Shown in pieces: positions 1 through 5,256 of a DNA stretch of 6,020 nt (position 1 is the first letter of the stretch; every line of letters starts with the position of its first letter). This DNA is from an uncultured Persicitalea sp. Its GTDB lineage: Bacteria > Bacteroidota > Bacteroidia > Cytophagales > Spirosomataceae. The translations under genes were made by a program, and so were the position numbers. The stretch is from assembly GCA_950075905.1 (NCBI GenBank), contig CATMVR010000341.1:1-6020 (forward strand). The letters run 5' to 3'. The notes beneath the pieces are model-generated. The model ran no database searches, had not been told where the DNA came from, and saw nothing but the letters and a program-made list of their open reading frames with translations.

Positions 1-358
1 TGCGTTGGGTAACGCGCGAGTCGCCGGACGGACGGACGGATAGACTCCCTACCACTCACTAACTTAACGACAAAGTGGCTTGCAATTGTGATTCCTTTCG
101 CTAACTTAGCGTTCCGAAAGATGGTAGGTGTCGTCTTGACCCGCCTGGGTACCCTTCTCTATCAGTAGCTACAGCCACGTGTACAACGTGACAAATCCGT
201 CATTTTATAGAGTTGTGAGGGTGTCGCGAGCTGATTGCGTTAATCCGGGGTCGCCTTACGGGGCGGAAAAAAATGGGAAAAAGCGGGTGTGAGATAGACC
301 CACTGTATAATCCGTAACTGTGGGGGTAGATTAAGAAATCAATAAGTTTGTGATAAAG
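1..358. other. Gene-free left region with dense inverted repeats, possible structured RNA
   Basis: I find no gene here. The three + frames entering from the left stop at 10-12, 41-43 and 60-62, so an upstream gene could end at one of them, but too little is visible to tell. Complementary segments are frequent: GCGTT/AACGC (2-6/11-15), CCTACCA/TGGTAGG (48-54/122-128), CTTTCG/CGAAAG (95-100/115-120), an eight-pair stem with two G-T pairs (148-155/218-225) that continues as CTCTAT/ATAGAG (157-162/207-212), and CACGT/ACGTG (176-180/186-190). I looked for the conserved cores of RNase P RNA, tmRNA and SRP RNA and for a tRNA T-arm and saw none. A non-coding RNA, a 3' UTR or a regulator-binding region are all possible. 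Confidence 0.4.
25..40. repeat. Four tandem copies of CGGA
   Basis: CGGA occurs four times in a row (25-28, 29-32, 33-36, 37-40). It lies outside any gene I can support. It may be a small slippage tract, or the C-terminal codons of a gene ending at the TAG at 41-43. No function can be assigned. Confidence 0.6.
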
Positions 359-390
359 TTTGTAGTTACATTATTTATGCGTTACTTTTG
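359..390 (+). promoter_or_regulatory. Bacteroidota-type promoter for the sugar transferase
   Basis: TTTG at 359-362 and TACTTTTG at 383-390 are 20 bp apart. This matches the -33 TTTG and -7 TAnnTTTG elements used by the Bacteroidota primary sigma factor. Transcription would start near 395-398, giving a leader of about 170 nt before the ATG at 566. A weaker overlapping pair, TTTG at 347-350 and TATTTATG at 372-379 (one mismatch, 21-bp spacer), may be a second start. This is inferred from the motif only. Confidence 0.65.
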
Positions 391-399
391 GTAGCATTT

Positions 400-423
400 T
401 CTCCGGGGTCTGTACTCCGGGGG
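400..423 (+). other. Hairpin at the 5' end of the transferase leader
   Basis: Positions 400-409 and 414-423 can pair over ten positions, several of them G-U, around a CTGT loop; the core is CCGG against CCGG. It would sit at or just after the predicted transcription start. No T-tract follows, so it is not an intrinsic terminator. A 5' stability hairpin or a site for a regulator are possible roles. The rest of the leader (430-565) is A-rich, including AAAACC repeats at 522-533, and has no Shine-Dalgarno sequence. Confidence 0.4.
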
Positions 424-565
424 CGAGCCGGGAAAAGAAAGGTAGTAGAAGTGCGGCGCGGAAAAAGCTAACCACAAGGATAAAAAACTAGCATACGGAA
501 TCAGAACGAGGAATAAGAATTAAAACCAAAACCAAAAAAGCAGAAACATCATCCGCCCGCCCTCT

Positions 566-1951
566 ATGACAAAGCTCTACTACCAAAGCCGCTTTGCGGC
601 CTACAGTCTCTGGATCGATCTCCTGTTGCTGAACGTCACCTTTGGGTTCACATTCTATTCGTATAGTTACTTCCGCTCCGGCGGTGCTTTTGAATTTTCC
701 GACTCCTACCTCATCCTGCTGTTGGTCAGAAACCTGCTGTGGGTAGCGCTCACCTATTTCCTGCAGACCTACCAGGTATCTCGGTTAGAACTATCGGTCG
801 ATGTACTGTTCGGTCGTTTTCTGCGCGCTATTATGCTGCAGATGATGATTATCCTGGCGCTGCTCTTTGTTACCAAGCACGGGTCGTCGGTTTCGCGGCT
901 GCTGTATGGTTGCAGCGTCCTCAGCTTTGTGGTGACGGGGGCCGTGGCCCGGTTGGTGGTGTTGCAGTGGCTGCGCTCGTACCGGATGGCCGGCAACAAC
1001 GTGAGTGGTTTTCTGACCATCGGCAAGAGCGAACTGTGCGACATAATCCGGCAGCGCTACGAGGAGCGGCTGGATCTGGGCCTCCGCTACGACGGGACCT
1101 TTGAGTTTGGCGCGCAGCCCCTGGATCAGGAAATGCATCGCCTGGATTCACTGGTCGAAACCACCCGGCCCGAGCTCATCTACTGCGATATGACTTCCCT
1201 CACGCCGGAGCAGATCCGGAGCATTGTGAGCCTGGGCGAGCGGTACCGCGCGCAGATTCGCCTGGTGCCCGACTTCCGGGGCTTTCTGCCCAACGAAGCC
1301 ACGATGCAGTACCACGATGTGGTGCCGGTGATTGAGGTAAATACGCGGCCCTACTCCAACGTCCGGGACGAAACCTACAAGCGGATGTTTGACCTGGTGT
1401 TTTCGTCTGTGGTGATGGTGGTGGGGCTGCCCGTGTTTGGCCTCGTGGCGTTGCTGGTAAAGGTGTTGTCGCCGGGGCCGGTGTTTTTCCGGCAGCCGCG
1501 GACGGGCCGCTGGGGCGAGACGTTCTACATTTTCAAATTCCGAACCATGTACACCGACGCCGACCGGCTGGGGCTGCAGCACTCGCAGGGAGCGTTAGAC
1601 CCGCGGGTAACCCCCATCGGTCGGTTCCTGCGCCGGAGCCGCCTGGACGAGCTGCCGCAGTTTATCAATGTGCTGCGCGGCGAGATGTCGGTGGTGGGCC
1701 CCCGGCCGCTGTTTCGCTACGACGTTGACATGCTCATGGAGGCCGCGCCCGAGCACTTCAAGAAACTACTGACCGTGAAGCCGGGCATTACGTCCATCGG
1801 GCAGCTGCGCGTGGGCTACGCGGATACGCTCTCGCTGAACCTTACCCGCCTGCGCATAGACCTGCAGTACCTGCGCAAGTACAGCGTGTGGTACGATATG
1901 TACCTGATCATGCTGACCATGTACGTGATGGTTTCCGGGCGGGGAAAGTAG
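566..1951 (+). CDS. Polyprenyl-phosphate sugar-1-phosphate transferase (WbaP/WcaJ-like initiating transferase)
   Basis: This membrane enzyme would move a sugar-1-phosphate from a nucleotide sugar to undecaprenyl phosphate, the first step of an exopolysaccharide, capsule or O-antigen unit. The 461 residues fit the long WbaP/WcaJ form. Four hydrophobic segments (about 14-33, 46-67, 86-104, 111-135) come first, then a soluble middle domain (about 145-260), then a hydrophobic helix (about 277-300) leading into the catalytic domain. Catalytic signs are KRMFDLV (272-278), SPGPVFFRQ (302-310), FKFRTM (323-328), LDELPQ with the Asp361-Glu362 dyad, GEMSVVGPRP (372-381) and KPGIT (405-409). The usual WQVSGR after KPGIT is replaced by a SIGQLRVGY form. 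The only in-frame ATG after the stop at 521-523 is at 566. The donor sugar cannot be read from the sequence. Confidence 0.95.
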   Translation: MTKLYYQSRFAAYSLWIDLLLLNVTFGFTFYSYSYFRSGGAFEFSDSYLILLLVRNLLWVALTYFLQTYQVSRLELSVDVLFGRFLRAIMLQMMIILALLFVTKHGSSVSRLLYGCSVLSFVVTGAVARLVVLQWLRSYRMAGNNVSGFLTIGKSELCDIIRQRYEERLDLGLRYDGTFEFGAQPLDQEMHRLDSLVETTRPELIYCDMTSLTPEQIRSIVSLGERYRAQIRLVPDFRGFLPNEATMQYHDVVPVIEVNTRPYSNVRDETYKRMFDLVFSSVVMVVGLPVFGLVALLVKVLSPGPVFFRQPRTGRWGETFYIFKFRTMYTDADRLGLQHSQGALDPRVTPIGRFLRRSRLDELPQFINVLRGEMSVVGPRPLFRYDVDMLMEAAPEHFKKLLTVKPGITSIGQLRVGYADTLSLNLTRLRIDLQYLRKYSVWYDMYLIMLTMYVMVSGRGK

Positions 1952-1975
1952 CAGTCTTTTTTCTTACGATCGTCA

Positions 1976-1988
1976 GCCTCGCGGAGGC
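1976..1988 (+). terminator. Weak hairpin after the sugar transferase
   Basis: GCCTC (1976-1980) and GAGGC (1984-1988) form a compact stem with a GCG loop 24 bp after the stop codon. The bases downstream are not a proper T-tract, so it is at best a poor or factor-assisted terminator. A T-run at 1957-1962 lies upstream of the stem, in the wrong order. A further promoter at 2065-2097 makes a transcript end in this gap plausible. Confidence 0.25.
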
Positions 1989-2064
1989 GTTCTGTGCGCC
2001 GATGCAACAACAACACAGTGAGTAATTCCCTGCGGGGTTTCCTGTTATTGGTAGACAAAATTAA

Positions 2065-2097
2065 TTTGTGTCCGATTTGAATAGTTAAGTATATTTG
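2065..2097 (+). promoter_or_regulatory. Bacteroidota-type promoter for the small orphan gene
   Basis: TTTG at 2065-2068 and TATATTTG at 2090-2097 are 21 bp apart and match the -33/-7 consensus of Bacteroidota housekeeping promoters. The predicted start near 2103 leaves about 80 nt before the ATG at 2183. The orphan gene, and probably the genes after it, can thus be transcribed independently of the transferase. Confidence 0.65.
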
Positions 2098-2182
2098 TAC
2101 TTGTGTGTTGGTGACGGACGGAGGGCCGCCTTGTCTGTTGTAAATAATAGATCTTCCCTTTCAAAAGTTATGTTTACGGGTT

Positions 2183-2515
2183 ATGAAAAAGTCAAATATC
2201 TTTGCGTACATCGAACTCAAAAAGTTGGTGGACAATCTGCACCATCCGAGTCGGGCGTTGAAAGAAAATTTTGTGTTGCAGGCATCCTACTTCCATATTC
2301 TCGACCCTAAGTTTTTCTCGGAAGAACTCAGTCCTGAGTGGAACCTGCTGCGGACGCGGTTGGGCTATTCTCCGGAAAAAGCCCTGCAAGGGCAGTTGGT
2401 GCTCAAACAAAGCATGCGCGAGTCGATCCAAAGCCTTTCGGACGCCGAGTGCCGCGATATTGCCGCCCGGCTGTCGTCACTCTACGCCCGGCTGGGCCAC
2501 GAATTTGATAGCTAA
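2183..2515 (+). CDS. Small soluble protein of unknown function (110 aa)
   Basis: I do not recognise this protein. It has no signal peptide and no membrane segment, so it is probably cytoplasmic. The residue pattern suggests mostly helices: an N-terminal stretch to about 45, a middle part containing SPEWNLLRTRLGYSPEKAL (about 50-68), and a Leu/Ala-rich C-terminal helix (about 85-105). It has one cysteine, in DAECRD, and no obvious catalytic motif or DNA-binding helix-turn-helix. GC-rich third codon positions and a promoter 86 bp upstream support a real gene. The ATG at 2183 is favoured over an overlapping TTG-start frame (2095-2310), which ignores the promoter and has atypical composition. Its position between two polysaccharide genes suggests a role in, or regulation of, that pathway; this is inference only. 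Confidence 0.75.
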   Translation: MKKSNIFAYIELKKLVDNLHHPSRALKENFVLQASYFHILDPKFFSEELSPEWNLLRTRLGYSPEKALQGQLVLKQSMRESIQSLSDAECRDIAARLSSLYARLGHEFDS

Positions 2516-2587
2516 CCTCCCCGGCATGTTTTCCGCGCCAACAGGGGGCGGATGCGTATACTGATAGACGTACTAACTTTCACTTGT

Positions 2588-2597
2588 TTCGATCGAA
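2588..2597. promoter_or_regulatory. Palindrome TTCGATCGAA upstream of the dehydrogenase
   Basis: A perfect 10-bp palindrome lies in the 187-bp gap between the orphan gene and the dehydrogenase, about 105 bp before the ATG at 2703. A second dyad, GCGAT/ATCGC (2601-2605/2614-2618), follows directly and a third, TGCGT/ACGCA, lies at 2668-2672/2678-2682. I see no good TTTG...TAnnTTTG promoter in this gap, so the dehydrogenase may be read through from the promoter at 2065-2097. The sites could be operators or chance. Confidence 0.25.
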
Positions 2598-2702
2598 CTG
2601 GCGATTTTTTCTGATCGCACAATTCTACCGTGAATCCTCACCTACATCTGAAAATCTCGCGGTAAATTGCGTTATTCACGCAGGAATTAGACCGCAGACT
2701 CT

Positions 2703-3983
2703 ATGCAAACTGAGAAAATAACGGGCGTCGGTAAGTTGGGAATCATCGGCCTGGGCTACGTGGGATTGCCCCTGTCGGTGGAATTTGGGAAAATATACGA
2801 TGTAGTTGGCTACGACCACCACGCCGAACGGGTGCAACAGCTTCGGGCCGGGCAGGACCTGACCCGGGAGGTCACTTCTGATGCCCTGCGTGCGGCCACG
2901 GGGCTGAGCTGTACGGATGATCCCGATCTGCTCCGCGACTGCAACGTATATATAGTTACCGTTCCTACTCCCGTAGATACCTTTCATAACCCTGATCTGA
3001 GCTTCCTGGAAGCGGCCTCAGCCACCGTGGGTAGCTACCTGCAGCCCGGCGATCTTGTGGTGTACGAGTCAACGGTGTATCCCGGCTGCACCGAGGAAGA
3101 CTGCGTGCCCATCCTGGAAAAGCAGAGCGGTTTGCGCTTCAATGTGGATTTTTTCTGTGGCTACTCGCCGGAGCGTATCAACCCCGGCGACCGCGAGCGG
3201 ACGCTCACCACCATTCTGAAAGTAGTAGCTGGCTCCCCCCCGGCCGTGACCGAAACCCTGGCGCAGCTCTACGGCTCCATCATCACCGCCGGCGTGTACC
3301 GGGCCCCCTCCATTCGGGTGGCCGAAGCCGCCAAGGCCATCGAGAACGCCCAACGCGACATCAACATCTCCTTTGTAAACGAACTGGCGCTGATCTTTGA
3401 CCGCATGAATCTGGACACCACCGAGGTGCTGGAGGCCGCGGCCACGAAGTGGAACTTTCTGAAATTCAAGCCCGGCCTGGTGGGGGGGCACTGCATCGGG
3501 GTAGACCCCTACTACCTGGTGCACAAGGCGCTGAGCCTGGGCTATCATCCGCAGGTGATCTCATCGGGTCGTCGGGTGAACGACAGCATGGGGGCTTTTG
3601 TGGCCAAGAAGCTGCTGAAAGCGCTTATCGCTCTGGGGCTGGTGCTGCAAAAAAGCCGGGTACTGATTCTGGGTATTACCTTCAAGGAAAACTGTCCGGA
3701 TATCCGCAACACCAAGGTGGTAGATGTGTACCAGGAGCTACGGGATTTTGGGTTGCACGTGGATGTATACGACCCCTGGGCGGTACCGGCGGAGGTAGAG
3801 CGCGAGTACGGCATCCGGCTGCTGCCGACACTGGATGACGAAACGTACGATGGCGTCATTGTGGCGGTGGCCCACGGGGAGTTTCGGGAACTACCCCTGG
3901 AAACCCTGCGCCGCTCCGCCCAATCGATCATTTTTGACACCAAGGCGTTCTACGAACGAAGCCGGGTAGACCTGCGCCTATAA
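2703..3983 (+). CDS. Nucleotide sugar dehydrogenase, UDP-HexNAc 6-dehydrogenase type (WbpO/TviB-like)
   Basis: This cytoplasmic enzyme would oxidise C6 of a UDP-sugar to a carboxylate with two NAD+, giving a UDP-uronic acid for surface polysaccharide. The 426 residues are full length for the UDP-glucose/UDP-ManNAc dehydrogenase family. The N-terminal Rossmann fold shows GLGYVG (16-21) with Asp38 ending the second strand, as expected for NAD. VTVPTPVD (85-92) and STVYPGCTEE (123-132) are family motifs. Catalytic residues align as Glu157, Lys211, Asn215, Cys264 (in GGHCIGVDPYY) and Asp268. GITFKENCPDIRNTKV (324-339) opens the C-terminal UDP-binding part. SPERINPGD (155-163) resembles WbpO/TviB enzymes acting on UDP-GlcNAc or UDP-GalNAc rather than UDP-glucose enzymes, so HexNAc is the likelier substrate. 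A TAG at 2688-2690 blocks any upstream in-frame start. The next gene follows after 66 bp, suggesting cotranscription. Confidence 0.95.
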   Translation: MQTEKITGVGKLGIIGLGYVGLPLSVEFGKIYDVVGYDHHAERVQQLRAGQDLTREVTSDALRAATGLSCTDDPDLLRDCNVYIVTVPTPVDTFHNPDLSFLEAASATVGSYLQPGDLVVYESTVYPGCTEEDCVPILEKQSGLRFNVDFFCGYSPERINPGDRERTLTTILKVVAGSPPAVTETLAQLYGSIITAGVYRAPSIRVAEAAKAIENAQRDINISFVNELALIFDRMNLDTTEVLEAAATKWNFLKFKPGLVGGHCIGVDPYYLVHKALSLGYHPQVISSGRRVNDSMGAFVAKKLLKALIALGLVLQKSRVLILGITFKENCPDIRNTKVVDVYQELRDFGLHVDVYDPWAVPAEVEREYGIRLLPTLDDETYDGVIVAVAHGEFRELPLETLRRSAQSIIFDTKAFYERSRVDLRL

Positions 3984-4012
3984 AGCCCCGCTCTCATTCC
4001 AGGATTCTATCA

Positions 4013-4036
4013 TAAACTCATAAACCTTAAACTCAT
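4013..4036 (+). repeat. Direct repeat TAAACTCAT, two copies 15 bp apart
   Basis: The exact 9-mer TAAACTCAT occurs at 4013-4021 and 4028-4036 in the short gap before the oxygenase. Both copies lie 14 to 37 bp ahead of the ATG, in what should be the translation initiation region. It may be a small duplication. No function is evident. Confidence 0.5.
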
Positions 4037-4049
4037 CAACTTTTCTGCC

Positions 4050-4865
4050 ATGCACAAAAAAATCCTCCTATCCCAACTCGCCACCCCCTACCCCCTGCCC
4101 GCCGGCGCGGTGGAGTTTTACCAGGAGTATGGCTATGTCAAGCTAAAAGAAGTACTATGTCCCGAAGTCATTGGGTACTACGGACAGCTGATTACCAGCG
4201 AGGTAATCCGGCTGAACACCCTCACTAAACCCATGGAAGAACGCACCACCTACGAAAGGGCCTTTCTGCAGATCATGAATCTATGGCGGGAGCATGAAGA
4301 GGTAAGAGAGTTCGTGTTCTCCGAACGGCTGGCCAAAATTGCCACCGATCTGATGCAGGTACAGGGGGTGCGTCTCTACCACGATCAGGCGTTGTACAAG
4401 GAGCCTTCGGGGGGCATCACGCCCTGGCACGCCGATCAGTTTTACTGGCCCCTGGCGACGGAGAAAACCGTAACGGTCTGGATTCCGTTGCAAACTACGC
4501 CGATGGAAATGGGGCCTCTGGCCTTTGCGGAAAAAAGTCAGTCGGTGGAGATTGGCCGGGACCTGGAAATCAGCGACGAAAGCGAGGCCCACATGGCAAC
4601 GCAATTGACGCAGTTTACGCTCAACGAAGCGCCATTCGATCTGGGTGAGGTAAGTTTTCACGCGGGCTGGCTCTTCCACCGGGCCGGCGCCAACCGCTCG
4701 CAGATCGCCCGTAAGGTCATGACGATGATCTACATGGACAAGGATCAGACCATCACCGCCCCCAAAAATACGTTTCAGGAAGCCGACTGGCGTACCTGGC
4801 TTAACTGCAAGGAAATCGGCACCACTCCCAACAGCCCCCTCAACCCAGTACTATTCAGCTATTGA
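4050..4865 (+). CDS. Phytanoyl-CoA dioxygenase (PhyH) family Fe(II)/2-oxoglutarate oxygenase
   Basis: Members of this family use Fe(II), 2-oxoglutarate and O2 to hydroxylate or otherwise oxidise small molecules. The 271 residues are a normal single-domain length. The iron site is visible as His127 and Asp129 in PWHADQFYW (125-133) and His210 in FHAGWLFHRAGANRS (203-217). Arg221 is placed to bind 2-oxoglutarate. The stretch RLYHDQALYKEPSGG (108-122) before the HxD motif is typical of the family. There is no signal peptide, so it is cytoplasmic. It follows the dehydrogenase by 66 bp with no promoter visible between them and precedes a terminator, so it is probably the last gene of that transcript. 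The substrate is unknown: the name comes from the human enzyme and bacterial relatives rarely act on phytanoyl-CoA. A sugar nucleotide, glycan or lipid substrate is possible from context. Confidence 0.9.
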   Translation: MHKKILLSQLATPYPLPAGAVEFYQEYGYVKLKEVLCPEVIGYYGQLITSEVIRLNTLTKPMEERTTYERAFLQIMNLWREHEEVREFVFSERLAKIATDLMQVQGVRLYHDQALYKEPSGGITPWHADQFYWPLATEKTVTVWIPLQTTPMEMGPLAFAEKSQSVEIGRDLEISDESEAHMATQLTQFTLNEAPFDLGEVSFHAGWLFHRAGANRSQIARKVMTMIYMDKDQTITAPKNTFQEADWRTWLNCKEIGTTPNSPLNPVLFSY

Positions 4866-4884
4866 CCAAAGCCCTCATACTCCC

Positions 4885-4921
4885 TTCGCTGCCCCTCACC
4901 CGACGGACAGCGAATTTTTTT
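4885..4921 (+). terminator. Intrinsic terminator after the oxygenase
   Basis: TTCGCTG (4885-4891) pairs perfectly with CAGCGAA (4908-4914), and seven Ts follow at once (4915-4921). The 16-nt loop is larger than usual, but the stem with the adjoining T-tract is the classical arrangement. It begins 20 bp after the stop codon and separates the polysaccharide block from the dsbD-type gene. Confidence 0.75.
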
Positions 4922-5025
4922 GCCCTAAAATTGTTGATAACGTAGTACGTGCACAAAAAATAATTTACAGGTAAGGTGTCGTTTTAACGATATGTAATCT
5001 TTTAATTATCAGTATAGTAAAAAAT
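4922..5025. other. AT-rich spacer after the terminator
   Basis: No gene is visible. It contains an 11-bp palindrome ACGTA-G-TACGT (4940-4950) and a short dyad TCGTT/AACGA (4979-4983/4986-4990). The AT-rich composition contrasts with the flanking genes and is typical of intergenic DNA in these genomes. Confidence 0.5.
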
Positions 5026-5059
5026 AGCTAGTGGCTAACAGCTGATGGCTAAAAGCTAC
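5026..5059. repeat. Degenerate tandem repeat, 14-bp period
   Basis: AGCT recurs at 5026-5029, 5040-5043 and 5054-5057, exactly 14 bp apart, and the units AGCTAGTGGCTAAC and AGCTGATGGCTAAA share most positions. This gives about 2.4 copies. The central GGCTAAnAGCT is present twice with one mismatch. From memory, similar GGCTAA/AGCTGATGGCTAA tracts occur between genes in Cytophagales, but I cannot verify that here. Confidence 0.6.
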
Positions 5060-5099
5060 ATACCACTTAAGTACTTGTGCAGAATTAGTTTATATTTTA

Positions 5100-5173
5100 A
5101 CCGCAAAGACGCAAGGGCACAAAGATTTGATAATTAGAAACTTACATCTTTGCGTCTATCGCGTCTTTGCGGT
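5100..5173. repeat. Imperfect inverted repeat (REP/MITE-like), 13-bp perfect outer arms
   Basis: ACCGCAAAGACGC (5100-5112) is the exact reverse complement of 5161-5173, and an inner pair CAAAGAT/ATCTTTG (5120-5126/5146-5152) lies in register, giving a long hairpin with an internal loop and a 19-nt terminal loop (5127-5145). The two arms read as near copies of one unit with a 7 versus 8 bp variable middle. No transposase and no clear target duplication are present. An extragenic palindromic repeat or the remnant of a small non-autonomous element fits best. It could also act as a bidirectional transcript end or barrier upstream of the dsbD-type gene. Confidence 0.75.
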
Positions 5174-5176
5174 AAT

Positions 5177-5221
5177 TATTTTTGCATGACCACTTACCTG
5201 ACGCAAAGCGTCGTACTTTTG
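5177..5221 (+). promoter_or_regulatory. Promoter region of the dsbD-type gene with two -7 boxes and a palindrome
   Basis: Two perfect TAnnTTTG boxes are present, TATTTTTG at 5177-5184 and TACTTTTG at 5214-5221. The second would start transcription near 5227, about 30 nt before the ATG at 5257. Neither has a TTTG at the usual distance: for the first box the nearest is 24 bp upstream (5149-5152), for the second 29 bp (5181-5184). The palindrome GACGC-AAA-GCGTC (5200-5212) ends one base before the second box, where a regulator could replace the missing -33 contact or block the polymerase. Confidence 0.5.
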
Positions 5222-5256
5222 TGTACTAAATTGATACTAGAAACAACCCAACAACC

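Noticed and set aside
1..158. Open minus-strand frame running off the left edge
   Set aside because: It has no ATG start in the window (only a GTG 19 codons from the edge), a composition unlike the neighbouring genes and no recognisable protein.
121..168. Short + strand ORF of 15 codons, with another of 14 codons at 273-317
   Set aside because: Both are within chance expectation, have no promoter or recognisable product, and overlap the structured region.
1..340. RNase P RNA, tmRNA, SRP RNA or a known riboswitch
   Set aside because: None of the conserved core motifs that I know for these RNAs could be found on either strand.
401..423. CTCCGGGG direct repeat and CCGG stem as a terminator of an upstream transcript
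   Set aside because: There is no T-tract after the stem, and it lies just after a strong promoter match, which favours a leader element.
2095..2310. TTG-start + strand frame of 71 codons overlapping the orphan gene
   Set aside because: Its start codon overlaps the promoter -7 box, it has atypical residue composition, and the alternative frame 2183-2515 fits codon use and promoter position better.
3069..3548. Long antisense frames opposite the dehydrogenase and similar ones opposite the transferase, oxygenase and dsbD
   Set aside because: They are shadows of GC-rich coding sequence, with His/Pro/Gly-rich or low-complexity translations and no family resemblance.
5100..5173. Inverted repeat as terminal repeats of an insertion sequence
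   Set aside because: Only 48 bp lie between the perfect outer arms, there is no transposase and no clear target-site duplication.
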